A DNA stretch of 64,000 nucleotides from Polynucleobacter sp. (GCA_030696845.1 JAUYRJ010000069.1:22356-86355), one strand, 5' to 3'. Counted from the first letter of the stretch, positions 38,933 through 49,442 are shown. Notes: generated by a model from the letters alone, not told the origin. Translations and numbers: made by a program.

Positions 38933-39557
38933 GGATAAACAACTGCGACTCTGGGGGCTGCACCTTCACTTGATTTCCTTCTACTCGCAATCGACCGTCA
39001 AGAAAGCATTTTACGGCCCACGGATACATTTGATGCTCCATTTGCAAAACCCGCGCTGCTAATCGCTCTGCGGAGTCGTCTGGAAGCACGGGCACTATGG
39101 CCTGGCAGATAATCGGCCCCTCGTCCACACCCTCGCTAACAAAGTGCACCGTAGCGCCATGCGCCTTCACGCCAGCCGCTAAAGCACGCTCATGGGTATG
39201 TAATCCCGGAAAGCTGGGCAGGAGCGAGGGGTGTATGTTGATTAGCCTTCCAGCGTAGTGCCGAATAAATTCAGGGGTCAAAATGCGCATAAAGCCCGCT
39301 AAAACTACTAAATCCGGCTTTAGGGCGTCGATTTGCTGCATCAGGGCTTGATCAAAGGCTAGGCGATCCGAATAGGCTTTGTGATCGAGGGCAAGGGCAT
39401 GAATGCCTTCTGAACGAGCAAAGTCAAGGCCCTTAGCCTCTGGGCGATTGGCGATGACCCCACTAAAGTGAACCGACCACTGCTCTTTTTGGGCTGTTTT
39501 GACGATGGCTTCAAAGTTTGATCCACGCCCCGAGATTAAGGTAACGATTGAGTGCAT
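38925..39557 (-). CDS. purN: phosphoribosylglycinamide formyltransferase
   Basis: Third step of purine synthesis, using 10-formyltetrahydrofolate. It has about 210 residues. Motifs: ISGRGSNFEAIV (substrate loop), LAGFMRILTPEF, the catalytic NIHPSLLPSFPGLHTHERAL and GATVHFVSEGVDEGPII. The frame is open to 39635 but the ATG at 39557 gives MHSIVTLISGRGSN; the upstream part overlaps ribF. A TATATT ends 6 bases before the ATG. purM, two steps later in the pathway, is at 56442. Confidence 0.95.
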   Translation of the reverse strand: MHSIVTLISGRGSNFEAIVKTAQKEQWSVHFSGVIANRPEAKGLDFARSEGIHALALDHKAYSDRLAFDQALMQQIDALKPDLVVLAGFMRILTPEFIRHYAGRLINIHPSLLPSFPGLHTHERALAAGVKAHGATVHFVSEGVDEGPIICQAIVPVLPDDSAERLAARVLQMEHQMYPWAVKCFLDGRLRVEGNQVKVQPPESQLFIHE

Positions 39558-39563
39558 GCCCAC

Positions 39564-39571
39564 AATATAAT
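39564..39571. promoter_or_regulatory. overlapping divergent -10 boxes of purN and ribF
   Basis: AATATAAT gives TATAAT on the plus strand (39566-39571, toward ribF) and TATATT on the minus strand (39564-39569, toward purN). The purN box ends 6 bases before the purN ATG. The two start codons are 38 bases apart. No good -35 boxes are visible. Confidence 0.4.
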
Positions 39572-39595
39572 TCAAGGCTACCCTGAAAGCGACTA

Positions 39596-40546
39596 GTGAA
39601 CGTATTCCGAGGCTCCGCCCAACTTCGCGCTGCACCCCCTTGTGCCCTCACCATCGGTAATTTTGATGGCGTGCACCGGGGTCATCGCGCCCTGCTGGAG
39701 GCCTTGACCGCTGGAGCGCAAGCAAGGGGACTCGCATCCTGCGTGATGACCTTTGAGCCGCATCCGAAAGAATTCTTTACACCTACCTTAGCGCCACCAC
39801 GCATTTTGAACTTGCGCGATAAATTAGCCGCCTTTGCCGAGATTGGTATCAATCAGGTAGTGATCGAACGCTTTAATACAGCCTATGCGCAACTGACTCC
39901 GGAGCAGTTTGTTGCCGAAGTATTGATCAAGCGCCTCCATACCAAATGGATTTTGATTGGCGATGACTTTTGCTATGGCGCCAAGCGCGCAGGCAACTTT
40001 GCCAGCCTCAAACGTGCCGGCGAAGAGTTTGGCTTTGAGGTGTCCAACATTAATACCGTATTGGAAAACCAAGAGCGCATCTCCAGCTCGGCACTACGAA
40101 ACGCTTTAGCGCAAGGCGATATGGTTAAAGCTGAATTACTCCTAGGTCGTCCTTACGCGATTTCTGGTCATGTCATTTACGGCCGCCAACTCGGTAGAAC
40201 GCTCGGCTTTCCAACCCTCAACATTGCCGTCGCGAACCACCTGCAGGAGCGCAAGCCTGCTATGACCGGCATCTTTACCGTCTTGGTTCATGGCCTTGGC
40301 GACAAGCCATTACCCGGCGTTGCGAGCCTAGGTGTGCGGCCCACAGTAGAAGATGCGGGTCGCGTTCTACTCGAAGTCCATGTGTTTGATTTCAACGCCC
40401 AAGTGTATGGCCGCATTATTCGCGTTGAACTCTTAGAAAAAATTCGTGACGAGGCGAAATACCCTGATCTCGATACCTTGCAGTCCGCTATTCAACACGA
40501 TGCCCAATATGCTCGTGATTATTTCCAGAAAAAAGTCCATGTCTGA
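39596..40546 (+). CDS. ribF: bifunctional riboflavin kinase / FAD synthetase
   Basis: Converts riboflavin to FMN and then FAD. It has 316 residues: an N-terminal FAD-synthetase nucleotidyltransferase ([22 protein letters not shown]-type [10 protein letters not shown]) and a C-terminal flavokinase ([24 protein letters not shown], and [16 protein letters not shown]). The start is a GTG. It lies in the usual ribF-ileS-lspA order and its stop overlaps the ileS start by 8 bases. Confidence 0.95.
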   Translation: MNVFRGSAQLRAAPPCALTIGNFDGVHRGHRALLEALTAGAQARGLASCVMTFEPHPKEFFTPTLAPPRILNLRDKLAAFAEIGINQVVIERFNTAYAQLTPEQFVAEVLIKRLHTKWILIGDDFCYGAKRAGNFASLKRAGEEFGFEVSNINTVLENQERISSSALRNALAQGDMVKAELLLGRPYAISGHVIYGRQLGRTLGFPTLNIAVANHLQERKPAMTGIFTVLVHGLGDKPLPGVASLGVRPTVEDAGRVLLEVHVFDFNAQVYGRIIRVELLEKIRDEAKYPDLDTLQSAIQHDAQYARDYFQKKVHV

Positions 40547-43400
40547 TAAACCCAACTCTTATCCCGTCAATCTATTAGAGACCGCCTTTCCGATGCGCGG
40601 CGATTTACCCAAACGCGAGCCGCAATGGGTGGCGCAGTGGCAAAAAAATAAAGTCTACGAAGCGATTCGGGCAGCCCATGCTGGACAGCCCAAGTTCATC
40701 TTGCACGATGGCCCCCCTTATGCAAACGGCGACATTCACATTGGACACGCGGTTAATAAAATCCTAAAGGATATGATTGTCAAATCGCGCTGGCTCATGG
40801 GCTTTGATGCCGCCTATGTTCCCGGTTGGGATTGCCATGGTATGCCGATCGAAATCCAAATCGAAAAGGAGTTTGGCAAAAACCTGCCAACCGCCGAAGT
40901 GCAAGCAAAAGCGCGCGCTTATGCCAAGGTGCAGGTCGATAAGCAAAAGAAAGACTTCGAGCGCTTAGGCGTGTTGGGTGATTGGAACAATCCTTACCTC
41001 ACCATGAACTTCCGCAATGAAGCGGATGAGATTCGTGCGCTTGGCGCGATTTGGGAAAAGGGCTATGTGTTTCGTGGTCTCAAACCCGTTAACTGGTGTT
41101 TCGATTGCGGCTCCGCTCTTGCTGAAGCCGAAGTCGAGTACCAAGATAAGACTGACCCCGCAGTCGATGTGGGATTTCCGTTTGACGATGCCCAGCGCGC
41201 CAATCTAGCTAAGGCATTTGGTGTTGCCACCTTGCCCAGTAAAAAAGGCATGGTCGTGATCTGGACCACTACTCCTTGGACGCTACCCGCCAATCAGGCG
41301 CTCAATGTCCACCCCGAGCTCGAATACGCTCTGGTTGAAACCGACGAAACCTTACTTATTTTGGCTAAAGATCGCGTTGAAACCTGCTTAGAAGAGTATG
41401 GCCTCGAAGGCAAGGTGATCGCCACCTGCACCGGACAGCAATTGGCCGGGACCTCCTTTTGGCATCCGCTGGCTTCGCTGGATGAGGGTTACCGTCGTTT
41501 ATCACCCATCTATCCTGCCGAGTACGTCACCCTAGACACCGGTACAGGACTCGTTCACTGCTCACCAGCCTATGGTGAGGAGGACTTTAAGTCGTGTAAA
41601 GCCAATGGCTTAGTCGATAAAGATATTCTGAACCCAGTAATGGGTAACGGGGTGTATGCGTCGTGGTTGCCGATCTTTGCCAATGAGTTTGTTTGGAAAG
41701 CCAATCCTAAAATTGTCGAGGCACTGCGCAGTGCGGGCACGCTTTTAAAAGACAAGTCGTATAGCCACTCGTATATGCATTGCTGGCGTCACAAAACGCC
41801 CATCATTTATCGCGCAACCTCACAGTGGTTTGCCAGCATGGACAAAACACCAGCTGATGGAAAAGCCAGTCTTCGAGCAACTGCGTTAGAGGGCATTAAC
41901 CAGACAGAATTCTATCCAGCCTGGGGCAAACAACGCTTACATAGCATGATTGCCAATCGCCCCGATTGGACTCTGTCACGGCAGCGTCAATGGGGCGTAC
42001 CGATGGCCTTCTTTGTGCACAAAGAAACCGGTGAGCCACATCCCCGCACCAGTGAATTACTCGAATTAATCGCTCAGAAAGTAGAGAAGAGCGGTATTGA
42101 GGCGTGGCAAAAACTGGATCCAGCGGAATTGCTTGGCGATGAAGCAAGTCAATATGAAAAGAATCGCGACACCTTAGATGTGTGGTTTGATTCTGGAACA
42201 ACGCACTGGCATGTAATCCGTGGCTCGCATCGTCAGGAGCTCTATAGACCAGAAGCCGAGTTGCCGGATGGTCGCTTAGCTGACCTGTATTTAGAGGGCT
42301 CTGATCAACACCGCGGCTGGTTCCACTCATCCCTCCTCACAGGCGCCATGCTCGATGGCAAACCGCCTTACAAGGCCTTGCTGACCCACGGCTTCACGGT
42401 TGATGGTCAAGGTCGCAAGATGAGTAAATCGGTCGGCAATGTGATTGCGCCGCAACAGGTCGCTGACAAATTAGGCGCCGAGATCATTCGCTTATGGGTT
42501 GCCTCTACCGACTACTCGGGCGAGATGACCATCTCCGATGAAATTCTGAAGCGGGTGGTGGAAAGCTACCGCCGGATGCGCAATACCTTGCGCTTTTTAC
42601 TGGCGAACTTAGCTGACTTTGATCCAGCGCAGCACAGCATGCCAAGCGAGAATTGGCTTGAGATTGATCGCTATGCAGTTGCGCTTGCCAATCAACTGCA
42701 GGAGGAGATTCAGGCACACTATAAGGTCTATGAATTCCAACCCGCAGTAGTACGAATGTTAACCTTCTGCTCGGAAGATTTAGGCGGTTTTTACTTGGAT
42801 ATTCTCAAAGACCGCCTTTACACCAGCGCACCGAACTCCAAAGAACGTCGCGCAGCGCAAAATGCCTTATTTCATATCACCCGCAATCTGCTGAAATGGC
42901 TTGCGCCTTTTCTCTCATTTACCGCGGAGGAGGCATGGTCATCCTTCCCCCATGGCGCAGATAACAAAGCAACAGACTCCATCTTCATGGGAGAGTTCGG
43001 CGCATTCCCCGAGATCAAGAACGCAACGGAGCTGCTTGCCAAATGGAATCGCGTTCGGGAAATTCGCTCCGAGGTCACCAAAGCCATTGAGATTGAGCGC
43101 GAAGCAGGTCATGTTGGCTCATCGCTGCAGGCGGAGCTGACCATCAAAGTAGATGATGTCGACTTTGCCATCCTGCATTCACTCGAAGAAGATCTGCGTT
43201 TTGTCACGATCACATCCAGCGCCAATATCGAACTCAGTAGCGCGGGGCTTGAGGTTTTGGTACGCGCGAGTCAATATAAAAAATGCAGTCGCTGTTGGCA
43301 CCACACACCAGATATCGGGGTCGACCCTGCTCACCCCGAGCTGTGTGGTCGCTGCGTCAGTAATGTATTTGGCGCTGGTGAACAGCGTGCGTTTGCCTAA
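40539..43400 (+). CDS. ileS: isoleucyl-tRNA synthetase
   Basis: Class I synthetase with editing of valine. It has 953 residues. HIGH is in [18 protein letters not shown] in [10 protein letters not shown], and the C-terminal zinc ligands in KCSRCWHH and ELCGRCV, so it is the normal bacterial type and not the mupirocin-resistant eukaryotic-like type. An in-frame extension upstream to 40446 lies within ribF; the ATG at 40539 overlaps the ribF stop and gives [21 protein letters not shown]. Coupled translation with ribF is likely. Confidence 0.96.
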   Translation: MSDKPNSYPVNLLETAFPMRGDLPKREPQWVAQWQKNKVYEAIRAAHAGQPKFILHDGPPYANGDIHIGHAVNKILKDMIVKSRWLMGFDAAYVPGWDCHGMPIEIQIEKEFGKNLPTAEVQAKARAYAKVQVDKQKKDFERLGVLGDWNNPYLTMNFRNEADEIRALGAIWEKGYVFRGLKPVNWCFDCGSALAEAEVEYQDKTDPAVDVGFPFDDAQRANLAKAFGVATLPSKKGMVVIWTTTPWTLPANQALNVHPELEYALVETDETLLILAKDRVETCLEEYGLEGKVIATCTGQQLAGTSFWHPLASLDEGYRRLSPIYPAEYVTLDTGTGLVHCSPAYGEEDFKSCKANGLVDKDILNPVMGNGVYASWLPIFANEFVWKANPKIVEALRSAGTLLKDKSYSHSYMHCWRHKTPIIYRATSQWFASMDKTPADGKASLRATALEGINQTEFYPAWGKQRLHSMIANRPDWTLSRQRQWGVPMAFFVHKETGEPHPRTSELLELIAQKVEKSGIEAWQKLDPAELLGDEASQYEKNRDTLDVWFDSGTTHWHVIRGSHRQELYRPEAELPDGRLADLYLEGSDQHRGWFHSSLLTGAMLDGKPPYKALLTHGFTVDGQGRKMSKSVGNVIAPQQVADKLGAEIIRLWVASTDYSGEMTISDEILKRVVESYRRMRNTLRFLLANLADFDPAQHSMPSENWLEIDRYAVALANQLQEEIQAHYKVYEFQPAVVRMLTFCSEDLGGFYLDILKDRLYTSAPNSKERRAAQNALFHITRNLLKWLAPFLSFTAEEAWSSFPHGADNKATDSIFMGEFGAFPEIKNATELLAKWNRVREIRSEVTKAIEIEREAGHVGSSLQAELTIKVDDVDFAILHSLEEDLRFVTITSSANIELSSAGLEVLVRASQYKKCSRCWHHTPDIGVDPAHPELCGRCVSNVFGAGEQRAFA

Positions 43401-43415
43401 TCAAATGACAATACT

Positions 43416-43922
43416 GTGAACTCCTCAATCCGCCTCCAAAGTGCACGTCGTTTTTATGGCTGGCTAAGCTTAGCCTGCCTCGTACTGGTCTTAGATCAGT
43501 CCAGCAAACTTTGGGCTCAATCCACGCTGCAATTTGCCGTACCCGTTCCCGTCACCGGCTTTTTGAACTGGTTCTTGATTTACAACCCAGGCGCTGCATT
43601 TTCTTTTTTAGCCAATGGCGACGGTTGGCAGCGTTGGTTCTTCACCATTCTGGGAACTGCTGCGGCTATTTTTATGATTTGGTATTTACGGCGCCATCAA
43701 CACGATACTTTGCTCGCGTTGGCGATTAGCTTTATTTTGGGCGGAGCGGTTGGCAATGTGATTGATCGTCTCATTTATGGGGCGGTAGTCGATTTCATTG
43801 ATGTTTACTATGGTCAGTGGCATTGGCCCGCCTTCAATCTAGCTGATAGCGCTATTGTGCTCGGTGCGGCCCTGATTATTTGGGGTGAAATCCGCCCAAA
43901 AAGAATATCAACCCCAGCCTAA
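43416..43922 (+). CDS. lspA: lipoprotein signal peptidase (signal peptidase II)
   Basis: Inner-membrane aspartyl protease that removes signal peptides from lipoproteins. It has 168 residues and four membrane segments. The motifs DQSSKLWA, NPGAAFSFL and the catalytic aspartates in NVIDRLIYGAVVDF and FNLADSAI are intact. The start is a GTG 13 bases after the ileS stop; an ATG at 43404 leads into another frame that closes at once. It is part of the ribF-ileS-lspA-coaBC-dut run. Confidence 0.95.
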   Translation: MNSSIRLQSARRFYGWLSLACLVLVLDQSSKLWAQSTLQFAVPVPVTGFLNWFLIYNPGAAFSFLANGDGWQRWFFTILGTAAAIFMIWYLRRHQHDTLLALAISFILGGAVGNVIDRLIYGAVVDFIDVYYGQWHWPAFNLADSAIVLGAALIIWGEIRPKRISTPA

Positions 43923-43959
43923 TCTAGCCATTCCCTTCAAACCCGTTTAATCTTTGGCT

Positions 43960-45171
43960 ATGCAGTCACTTCTCTATAAAAAAATTGTTCTGGGTATCAC
44001 CGGTGGCATCGCCGCCTATAAGTGCGCTGAACTAGCGCGCCTCTTGATCCAAGAGGGCGCAAGCGTGCAGGTGGTCATGACCGACGCGGCTGCGCAGTTT
44101 ATTACGCCCGTGACCATGCAGGCTCTGACTGGCAATCCGGTATATACCAATCAATGGGATGCCAGAATTTATAACAATATGGCGCACATTGAGTTATCGC
44201 GCGCCGCCGATGTGATTTTGATTGCGCCTACGAGCGCCGACCTCATGGCCAAGCTCTCGCTTGGCTTAGCGGACGATCTCCTCAGTACCTTATGCTTAGC
44301 GCGCGATTGCCCTCTGCTCCTTGCTCCCGCCATGAATTTGCAAATGTGGCAGCATCCCGCAACCCAGCGCAGCGTGGATCGCTTGCGTGCCGACCACATC
44401 GCATTACTCGGTCCTGCGAGCGGTGCTCAGGCCTGTGGCGAAGTGGGTATGGGCAGAATGCTCGAGCCTACTGAAATCACTGAGCAGATAATTGCCTTCT
44501 TTCAGAAAAAAGTGCTGGCGGGTAAGCGCGTATTAATTACTGCGGGACCCACCTTTGAAGCCATTGACCCAGTGCGCGGCATCACCAATCGCAGCTCCGG
44601 AAAAATGGGCTTTGCGATTGCCAGGGCTGCGCTTGAGGCCGGAGCCGAGGTTCATTTGATTGCAGGTCCGTGCGAGCTGGGCACCCCCCTGCTAGCGACA
44701 GGAAAAATTCAGCGCACCGATGTGGTCTCAGCAAAAGACATGTACGAAGCTGCGATGGCATCTCGCGATTGCGACCTCTTCTTTGCGGTTGCCGCGGTGG
44801 CGGATTGGGCGATCGCCAATCCATCCAAAGAAAAAATCAAGCGTCAAGGTAAAGCCATTCCAAAGATTGAGTTCACCCCCAACCCGGATATTTTGCTCAC
44901 GCTTGCGCAGTCCGCCAAAAAGACGCAAGGTAAGCAGCATCCTTACTGCGTGGGCTTTGCTGCGGAATCCGCTAGACTGGAAGAGCACGCACAAGAAAAA
45001 CGCAAGCGTAAAGGCATACCGCTGATTGTGGGTAACATTGGCCCCGATACCTTTGGCAGCGACCTGAACCAACTGCTCCTAATTCATGATCGTGGTACCA
45101 AAAAGTTAGCTAAAGCGCCCAAACTAACGCTAGCCCGTCAGTTAATTCAATTTGTAGCCACTCAACTCTAA
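43960..45171 (+). CDS. coaBC: bifunctional phosphopantothenoylcysteine decarboxylase / synthetase
   Basis: Two steps of coenzyme A synthesis on one chain of about 403 residues. The N-terminal CoaC half binds FMN and has [14 protein letters not shown], the catalytic histidine in [20 protein letters not shown] and the [10 protein letters not shown] flap. The C-terminal CoaB half has [25 protein letters not shown] in two adjacent blocks and the lysine-rich EKIKR loop. panB, earlier in the same pathway, lies at 62055. A TTG at 43954 is also in frame; the ATG at 43960 is preferred. Confidence 0.95.
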   Translation: MQSLLYKKIVLGITGGIAAYKCAELARLLIQEGASVQVVMTDAAAQFITPVTMQALTGNPVYTNQWDARIYNNMAHIELSRAADVILIAPTSADLMAKLSLGLADDLLSTLCLARDCPLLLAPAMNLQMWQHPATQRSVDRLRADHIALLGPASGAQACGEVGMGRMLEPTEITEQIIAFFQKKVLAGKRVLITAGPTFEAIDPVRGITNRSSGKMGFAIARAALEAGAEVHLIAGPCELGTPLLATGKIQRTDVVSAKDMYEAAMASRDCDLFFAVAAVADWAIANPSKEKIKRQGKAIPKIEFTPNPDILLTLAQSAKKTQGKQHPYCVGFAAESARLEEHAQEKRKRKGIPLIVGNIGPDTFGSDLNQLLLIHDRGTKKLAKAPKLTLARQLIQFVATQL

Positions 45172-45177
45172 AACACC

Positions 45178-45627
45178 ATGCAAATACTGCAAGTCAAAAT
45201 TCTCGATGAACGCATGCGCGATCAGATGCCCAGTTATGCCACCCCAGGGAGTGCCGGACTCGATTTGCGCGCCTGTATTGATGCTGCTATGGAGATTGCG
45301 CCCGGCCAAACGGTATTAGTGCCAACCGGCTTATCAATTTATGTGGAGGACCCCCGCTACGCCGCCCTCATCCTGCCACGCTCTGGACTGGGTCATAAGC
45401 ATGGCATCGTACTTGGAAACCTCGTAGGCCTGATTGATTCGGATTACCAAGGGCAGCTTATGGTGAGCACCTGGAATCGGGGCAATCTACCCTTTAAGCT
45501 CGAACCCATGGAACGCTTAGCGCAACTGGTGATCGTGCCAATTCAGCAAGTGGAGCTCAAGATCGTTGACGAGTTCGCCCAGAGTAGTCGCGGGATAGGT
45601 GGATTTGGAAGTACTGGTAGAGCTTAA
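45178..45627 (+). CDS. dut: deoxyuridine 5'-triphosphate nucleotidohydrolase
   Basis: Hydrolyses dUTP to dUMP, keeping uracil out of DNA and feeding dTMP synthesis. It has 149 residues, a trimeric dUTPase. All five motifs appear: [36 protein letters not shown] and the C-terminal [10 protein letters not shown]. It starts 6 bases after coaBC, the same order as in many proteobacteria, and converges on clpA. Confidence 0.96.
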   Translation: MQILQVKILDERMRDQMPSYATPGSAGLDLRACIDAAMEIAPGQTVLVPTGLSIYVEDPRYAALILPRSGLGHKHGIVLGNLVGLIDSDYQGQLMVSTWNRGNLPFKLEPMERLAQLVIVPIQQVELKIVDEFAQSSRGIGGFGSTGRA

Positions 45628-45674
45628 ATGCACTGAGCCATTTGTTTTACCTAGCCGTTGCTAATCATTATCTA

Positions 45675-45706
45675 AAACAATACCAACCCTTAGGTTGGTA
45701 TTGTTT
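45675..45706. terminator. long bidirectional hairpin between dut and clpA
   Basis: A perfect 14-bp stem (AAACAATACCAACC with GGTTGGTATTGTTT) around a CTTA loop. It sits between the convergent ends of dut and clpA and is A/T-flanked on both sides, so it can stop transcription from both directions. Confidence 0.8.
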
Positions 45707-45725
45707 ATTGCTACTGAGCCCACTT

Positions 45726-45760
45726 GGTATTGAATTGCGCTTAACGCAAACTGCAATACC
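45726..45760. repeat. second nested inverted repeat sharing the GGTATTG core
   Basis: GGTATTG (45726-45732) and CAATACC (45754-45760) form 7-bp outer arms; inside them TTGCG and CGCAA (about 45735-45748) form a 5-bp inner stem. The same GGTATTG/CAATACC core occurs in the adjacent terminator. It ends 4 bases before the clpA stop codon. Confidence 0.5.
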
Positions 45761-45763
45761 CCA

Positions 45764-48073
45764 TTAGATTTCTTCAGCGGGCGCCACATCCGACTTGCTT
45801 GCCTTGGTGGATGCGGGACCTGCCTGATGAATATCCAAGAGCACCTTACCATCCGCATCGATATCCACCGCGACAGTGCCGCCCTGAGCCAAACGTCCAA
45901 AGAGTAGCTCATCCGCCAAGGCCTTGCGCACCGTATCCTGAATAATCCGCTGCATTGGTCTTGCGCCCATCAGGGGATCAAAGCCGTGTTTGGCTAAATG
46001 CGCCCTTAACTCGGGGCTGAAGGTAGCGTCCACTTTTTTCTCATGCAATTGCTCTTCGAGTTGCATTAAGAACTTATCAACCACCCGCATGATGATCGAC
46101 TCGTCCAGCGCCTTGAAGGAAACTATCGCATCCAAGCGATTGCGGAACTCGGGAGTAAAGAACTTCTTGATATCCGCCATCTCATCGCCAGACTCACGCG
46201 CATTGGTAAAACCGATGGTCGACTTCTGCATGGCTTCCGCACCAGCATTCGTGGTCATGATGATGATGACGTTACGGAAATCCGTCTTACGACCGTTGTT
46301 GTCCGTCAAGGTGCCGTGATCCATTACCTGCAAGAGGATGTTGAAAATATCTGGATGGGCTTTTTCCACTTCGTCGAGTAGTAGGACGCAATGGGGCTTC
46401 TTGTTAACGGCTTCTGTGAGCAGGCCGCCCTGATCAAAGCCAACATACCCCGGGGGGGCGCCAATCAAACGGCTAACCGCATGGCGCTCCATATACTCGG
46501 ACATGTCAAAGCGCAAGAGTTCGATACCAAGGATGTAGGCCAGTTGTTTTGCCACTTCCGTCTTACCCACCCCAGTCGGACCCGAGAACAAGAAGGAGCC
46601 GATTGGACGATCAATTTTGCCAAGACCTGCTCGCGTCATCTTAATGGCGCTTGCTAAGGCCTCGATTGCCGGATCCTGACCAAAAACAACGCTCTTGATA
46701 TCGCGATCTAGGGTTTGTAGCTTACTGCGATCATCCACGGTGACCGATTGCGGCGGTATGCGCGCGATCTTCGCCACAATCTCCTCAATCTCTGGACGAC
46801 CAATGGTTTTCTTCTGCTTTGATTTTGGCAAGATACGCTGGGCGGCACCCGCCTCGTCAATCACATCAATTGCCTTATCCGGCAAGTGGCGATCATTGAT
46901 ATAGCGCGATGACAGCTCTGCCGCAGCAACCAAAGCGGCCGAGGCATACTTCACGCTATGGTGCTCTTCAAAGCGTGACTTCAGGCCCCGCAAAATTTGC
47001 ACCGTCTGATCGACTGTAGGCTCGACCACATCCACCTTTTGAAAGCGGCGTGAGAGTGCGGCATCCTTTTCAAAAATACCGCGGTACTCGGTAAAGGTAG
47101 TTGCACCAATGCACTTGAGTTGCCCATTCGATAAGGCAGGCTTGAGTAAATTACTCGCATCCAAAGTACCGCCAGAAGCAGCGCCAGCGCCAATCAAGGT
47201 ATGAATTTCATCGATGAATAAAATACCATTGGCGTTGTCTTTAAGGGCCTTCAGAACGCTTTTTAAACGCTGCTCAAAATCACCGCGGTATTTAGTGCCA
47301 GCGAGGAGCGCGCCCATATCGAGCGAATACACCGTGGCATTCGCCAAAATATCAGGCACTTCACCCTTGGTAATACGCCATGCCAAGCCCTCTGCGATGG
47401 CGGTTTTGCCCACACCGGCTTCGCCCACCAAGAGCGGATTGTTTTTGCGGCGACGGCACAGCACCTGCACCACGCGCTCCACTTCGCTATCGCGCCCAAT
47501 GAGCGGATCAATCTTGCCTTGACGCGCCATGACATTGAGGTTTTGTGTGAACTGATCAAGTGGACTCTCCTTGCCGCCGCCCGCAGCCTCTTCCGTTTCT
47601 TGGCTGGCGTCCGCGGCTTTGGCTGGCTCGACTTGATCCTTCCGAATGCCGTGACTAATGAAGTTCACCACATCCAAACGGGTAACACCCTGCTGCTGTA
47701 GGAAGTAAACCGCATGCGAATCCTTTTCGCCAAAAATAGCGACGAGCACATTCGCTCCAGTAACTTCTTTCTTGCCATTGGAGGTTGATTGCACATGCAT
47801 GATCGAGCGCTGTATCACGCGCTGAAAACCGAGTGTCGGCTGTGTATCCACCTCTTCGGTGCCCGGCACTACCGGCGTGTTGTCGTTGATAAAATTCTTG
47901 AGTTGCGCGCGTAGCTCTGCAATGTTGACGGAGCAGGCTTTTAAAACCTCCACTGCCGTCGCATTATCCAGTAGCGCGGAAAGCAAATGCTCAACCGTAA
48001 TGAACTCATGTCGTGCGGCGCGCGCATCGACAAAAGCCATATGTAAACTCACTTCTAATTCTTGGGCAATCAT
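45764..48073 (-). CDS. clpA: ATP-dependent Clp protease ATP-binding subunit ClpA
   Basis: AAA+ unfoldase that delivers substrates, including N-degron proteins brought by ClpS, to ClpP. It has about 769 residues. The N-terminal Clp repeats are followed by two ATPase modules with Walker A motifs GEAGVGKT and GPTGVGKT and Walker B motifs [12 protein letters not shown] and [13 protein letters not shown]. The ClpP-binding IGF loop appears as TIGFTN. The start at 48073 is preceded by GGAGGA and overlaps the clpS stop as ATGA; in-frame sequence further upstream belongs to clpS. Confidence 0.97.
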   Translation of the reverse strand: MIAQELEVSLHMAFVDARAARHEFITVEHLLSALLDNATAVEVLKACSVNIAELRAQLKNFINDNTPVVPGTEEVDTQPTLGFQRVIQRSIMHVQSTSNGKKEVTGANVLVAIFGEKDSHAVYFLQQQGVTRLDVVNFISHGIRKDQVEPAKAADASQETEEAAGGGKESPLDQFTQNLNVMARQGKIDPLIGRDSEVERVVQVLCRRRKNNPLLVGEAGVGKTAIAEGLAWRITKGEVPDILANATVYSLDMGALLAGTKYRGDFEQRLKSVLKALKDNANGILFIDEIHTLIGAGAASGGTLDASNLLKPALSNGQLKCIGATTFTEYRGIFEKDAALSRRFQKVDVVEPTVDQTVQILRGLKSRFEEHHSVKYASAALVAAAELSSRYINDRHLPDKAIDVIDEAGAAQRILPKSKQKKTIGRPEIEEIVAKIARIPPQSVTVDDRSKLQTLDRDIKSVVFGQDPAIEALASAIKMTRAGLGKIDRPIGSFLFSGPTGVGKTEVAKQLAYILGIELLRFDMSEYMERHAVSRLIGAPPGYVGFDQGGLLTEAVNKKPHCVLLLDEVEKAHPDIFNILLQVMDHGTLTDNNGRKTDFRNVIIIMTTNAGAEAMQKSTIGFTNARESGDEMADIKKFFTPEFRNRLDAIVSFKALDESIIMRVVDKFLMQLEEQLHEKKVDATFSPELRAHLAKHGFDPLMGARPMQRIIQDTVRKALADELLFGRLAQGGTVAVDIDADGKVLLDIHQAGPASTKASKSDVAPAEEI

Positions 48074-48417
48074 GCTTCCTCCATAGTGCACTGTAGTGGG
48101 TGACCCGCTTCGCGGGATAGCTCGACAACCTGGTGCACTTTGGTGGCAGCGACATCGCGGGTAAAAATTCCGCAAACGCCTTTGCCAGCCAAATGAACCT
48201 GGAGCATGATTCGGGTGGCCGTTTCATGATCCTTATTGAAATACTCCTGAATCACCATCACCACAAACTCCATCGGGGTGTAATCGTCATTCAAGAGCAA
48301 TACTTTGTACATCGCAGGCGCCTTGAGTTTTTCGGCCTGTTTTTCGAGTAATGCGGTATCCCCAATACTAGGCACAGCAGGGGGGTTACTAGTTGGAATT
48401 TTGATTGCGCGACTCAT
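48070..48417 (-). CDS. clpS: ClpS adaptor protein
   Basis: Adaptor that recognises N-degrons and passes substrates to ClpA. It has about 115 residues. The core shows [17 protein letters not shown], with the N-degron-pocket NDD, and the [28 protein letters not shown] block (two adjoining motifs). The first 25 residues are disordered. ATGs at 48426 and 48417 and a GTG at 48435 are all in frame; I chose 48417 (MSRAIKIPT), with no Shine-Dalgarno to decide. Its stop overlaps the clpA start. Confidence 0.95.
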   Translation of the reverse strand: MSRAIKIPTSNPPAVPSIGDTALLEKQAEKLKAPAMYKVLLLNDDYTPMEFVVMVIQEYFNKDHETATRIMLQVHLAGKGVCGIFTRDVAATKVHQVVELSREAGHPLQCTMEEA

Positions 48418-48564
48418 ATGAACCATTCTAAACACAGACTAGAAACCTTGACTCAAACACCAGTATGTTGCAAAAAAACGGCAAAAAAGGGGCTTAACCA
48501 CCATATTGGGGCATTTTTCCGGATATAAAGGGGTTTCTCCTAGTATCAATAACGATATAACTCC

Positions 48565-48704
48565 TTGACACCCTAGACAAAAGGGCAAACAATCGGGGTA
48601 GTGCTTCTAGTTGAGGTTCTATTAGGCGTGTTTTGGAGCGAGACTGATTAAACGGTATTCCCCCCATTTTCACGGTTGTTTTAAGTTTATGTAATGGAGT
48701 TCGC
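48565..48704 (+). promoter_or_regulatory. candidate promoter and about 105-base 5' leader of the cold-shock gene
   Basis: Between clpS and the cold-shock gene (48418-48704, 287 bases) there is a perfect TTGACA at 48565-48570, a 17-base spacer and AACAAT at 48588-48593. This predicts a start near 48600 and a leader of about 105 bases. Long structured leaders are usual for cspA-type genes and mediate cold induction. TGGAG lies 7 bases before the ATG. Bases 48418-48560 hold no recognisable feature. Confidence 0.5.
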
Positions 48705-48908
48705 ATGGCGACCGGAGTTGTTAAGTGGTTTAATGATGCAAAAGGTTTCGGGTTTATTAAACCTGATGATGGTGAAGAAGAGCTGTTCGCGCATTTCAGC
48801 GCGATTACTATGGGCGGTTTTAAAACCCTCAAAGAAGGCCAAAAGGTAACGTTTGACATTACCCAAGGTCCTAAAGGCAAACAGGCGACCAATATCCAAG
48901 GCGCTTGA
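48705..48908 (+). CDS. CspA-family cold-shock protein
   Basis: A 67-residue single-stranded nucleic-acid-binding protein. The RNP motifs KGFGFIKP and ELFAHFSAI are intact, and it begins [12 protein letters not shown]. Such proteins melt RNA structure; this paralog may be cold-induced or constitutive. It is a single-gene unit with its own promoter region and terminator. Confidence 0.95.
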   Translation: MATGVVKWFNDAKGFGFIKPDDGEEELFAHFSAITMGGFKTLKEGQKVTFDITQGPKGKQATNIQGA

Positions 48909-48933
48909 TCACTGTCCTTGATCAAATTAAAAG

Positions 48934-48959
48934 CCCAGGGTAATCTCTGGGTTTTTTTT
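48934..48959 (+). terminator. terminator after the cold-shock gene
   Basis: CCCAG (48934-48938) and CTGGG (48947-48951) flank an 8-base loop, followed by eight Ts. Confidence 0.8.
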
Positions 48960-48979
48960 CGTCCTGATTTTTCGTAGCA

Positions 48980-48985
48980 TAAAAT
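48980..48985 (+). promoter_or_regulatory. candidate -10 box of the DUF192 gene
   Basis: TAAAAT ends 6 bases before the ATG at 48992. The spacer is TGAGTG, with no Shine-Dalgarno. It follows the cold-shock terminator, so a separate promoter is needed here. Confidence 0.4.
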
Positions 48986-48991
48986 TGAGTG

Positions 48992-49441
48992 ATGCTAAAA
49001 CCCCTCCACCACTCTGCCCTCGCTTTTTTTCTTGCATTCCTTACTACTTTCACACTTGCACAAGGCGTCAATACGGGCCTGGCTGTTGTTGAACTCAAAA
49101 CCGGCATCTACCGCATTCAAGCTGAGCTTGCCGATACACCACAAGCAAGGCAAACTGGCCTCATGAACCGAAGCGCGATGCCAACCGATGCTGGCATGTT
49201 ATTTGTATTTGATCAAAAGGCCACGCACTGTTTTTGGATGAGCAACACCAAAATACCCCTAGCGATTGCGTTTCTGGCGGACGACGGCAAAATCGTGAAT
49301 ATCGAAGAGATGCAAGCGGAAACCTTGAACAATCACTGCCCAAAAGCTCCTGTACGCTACGCCTTAGAAATGAATCAACGCTGGTTCAGTCAAAGGGCAA
49401 TTGGCCCTGGAAGCGTGATCCAGGGATTGCCACGTAAATAA
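48992..49441 (+). CDS. DUF192 family secreted protein
   Basis: A 149-residue protein of unknown function. Residues 1-25 are a Sec signal peptide (hydrophobic core FFLAFLTTFTLAQG), so it is exported. The DUF192 domain shows RQTGLMNRSAMPTDAGMLFVF, split over two motifs, then CFWMSNTKIPLAIAFL and the C-terminal GPGSVIQGL. An in-frame GTG at 48989 is a close alternative start. It is convergent with ppnP, with a single base between the stops. Confidence 0.9.
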   Translation: MLKPLHHSALAFFLAFLTTFTLAQGVNTGLAVVELKTGIYRIQAELADTPQARQTGLMNRSAMPTDAGMLFVFDQKATHCFWMSNTKIPLAIAFLADDGKIVNIEEMQAETLNNHCPKAPVRYALEMNQRWFSQRAIGPGSVIQGLPRK

Positions 49442-49442
49442 C

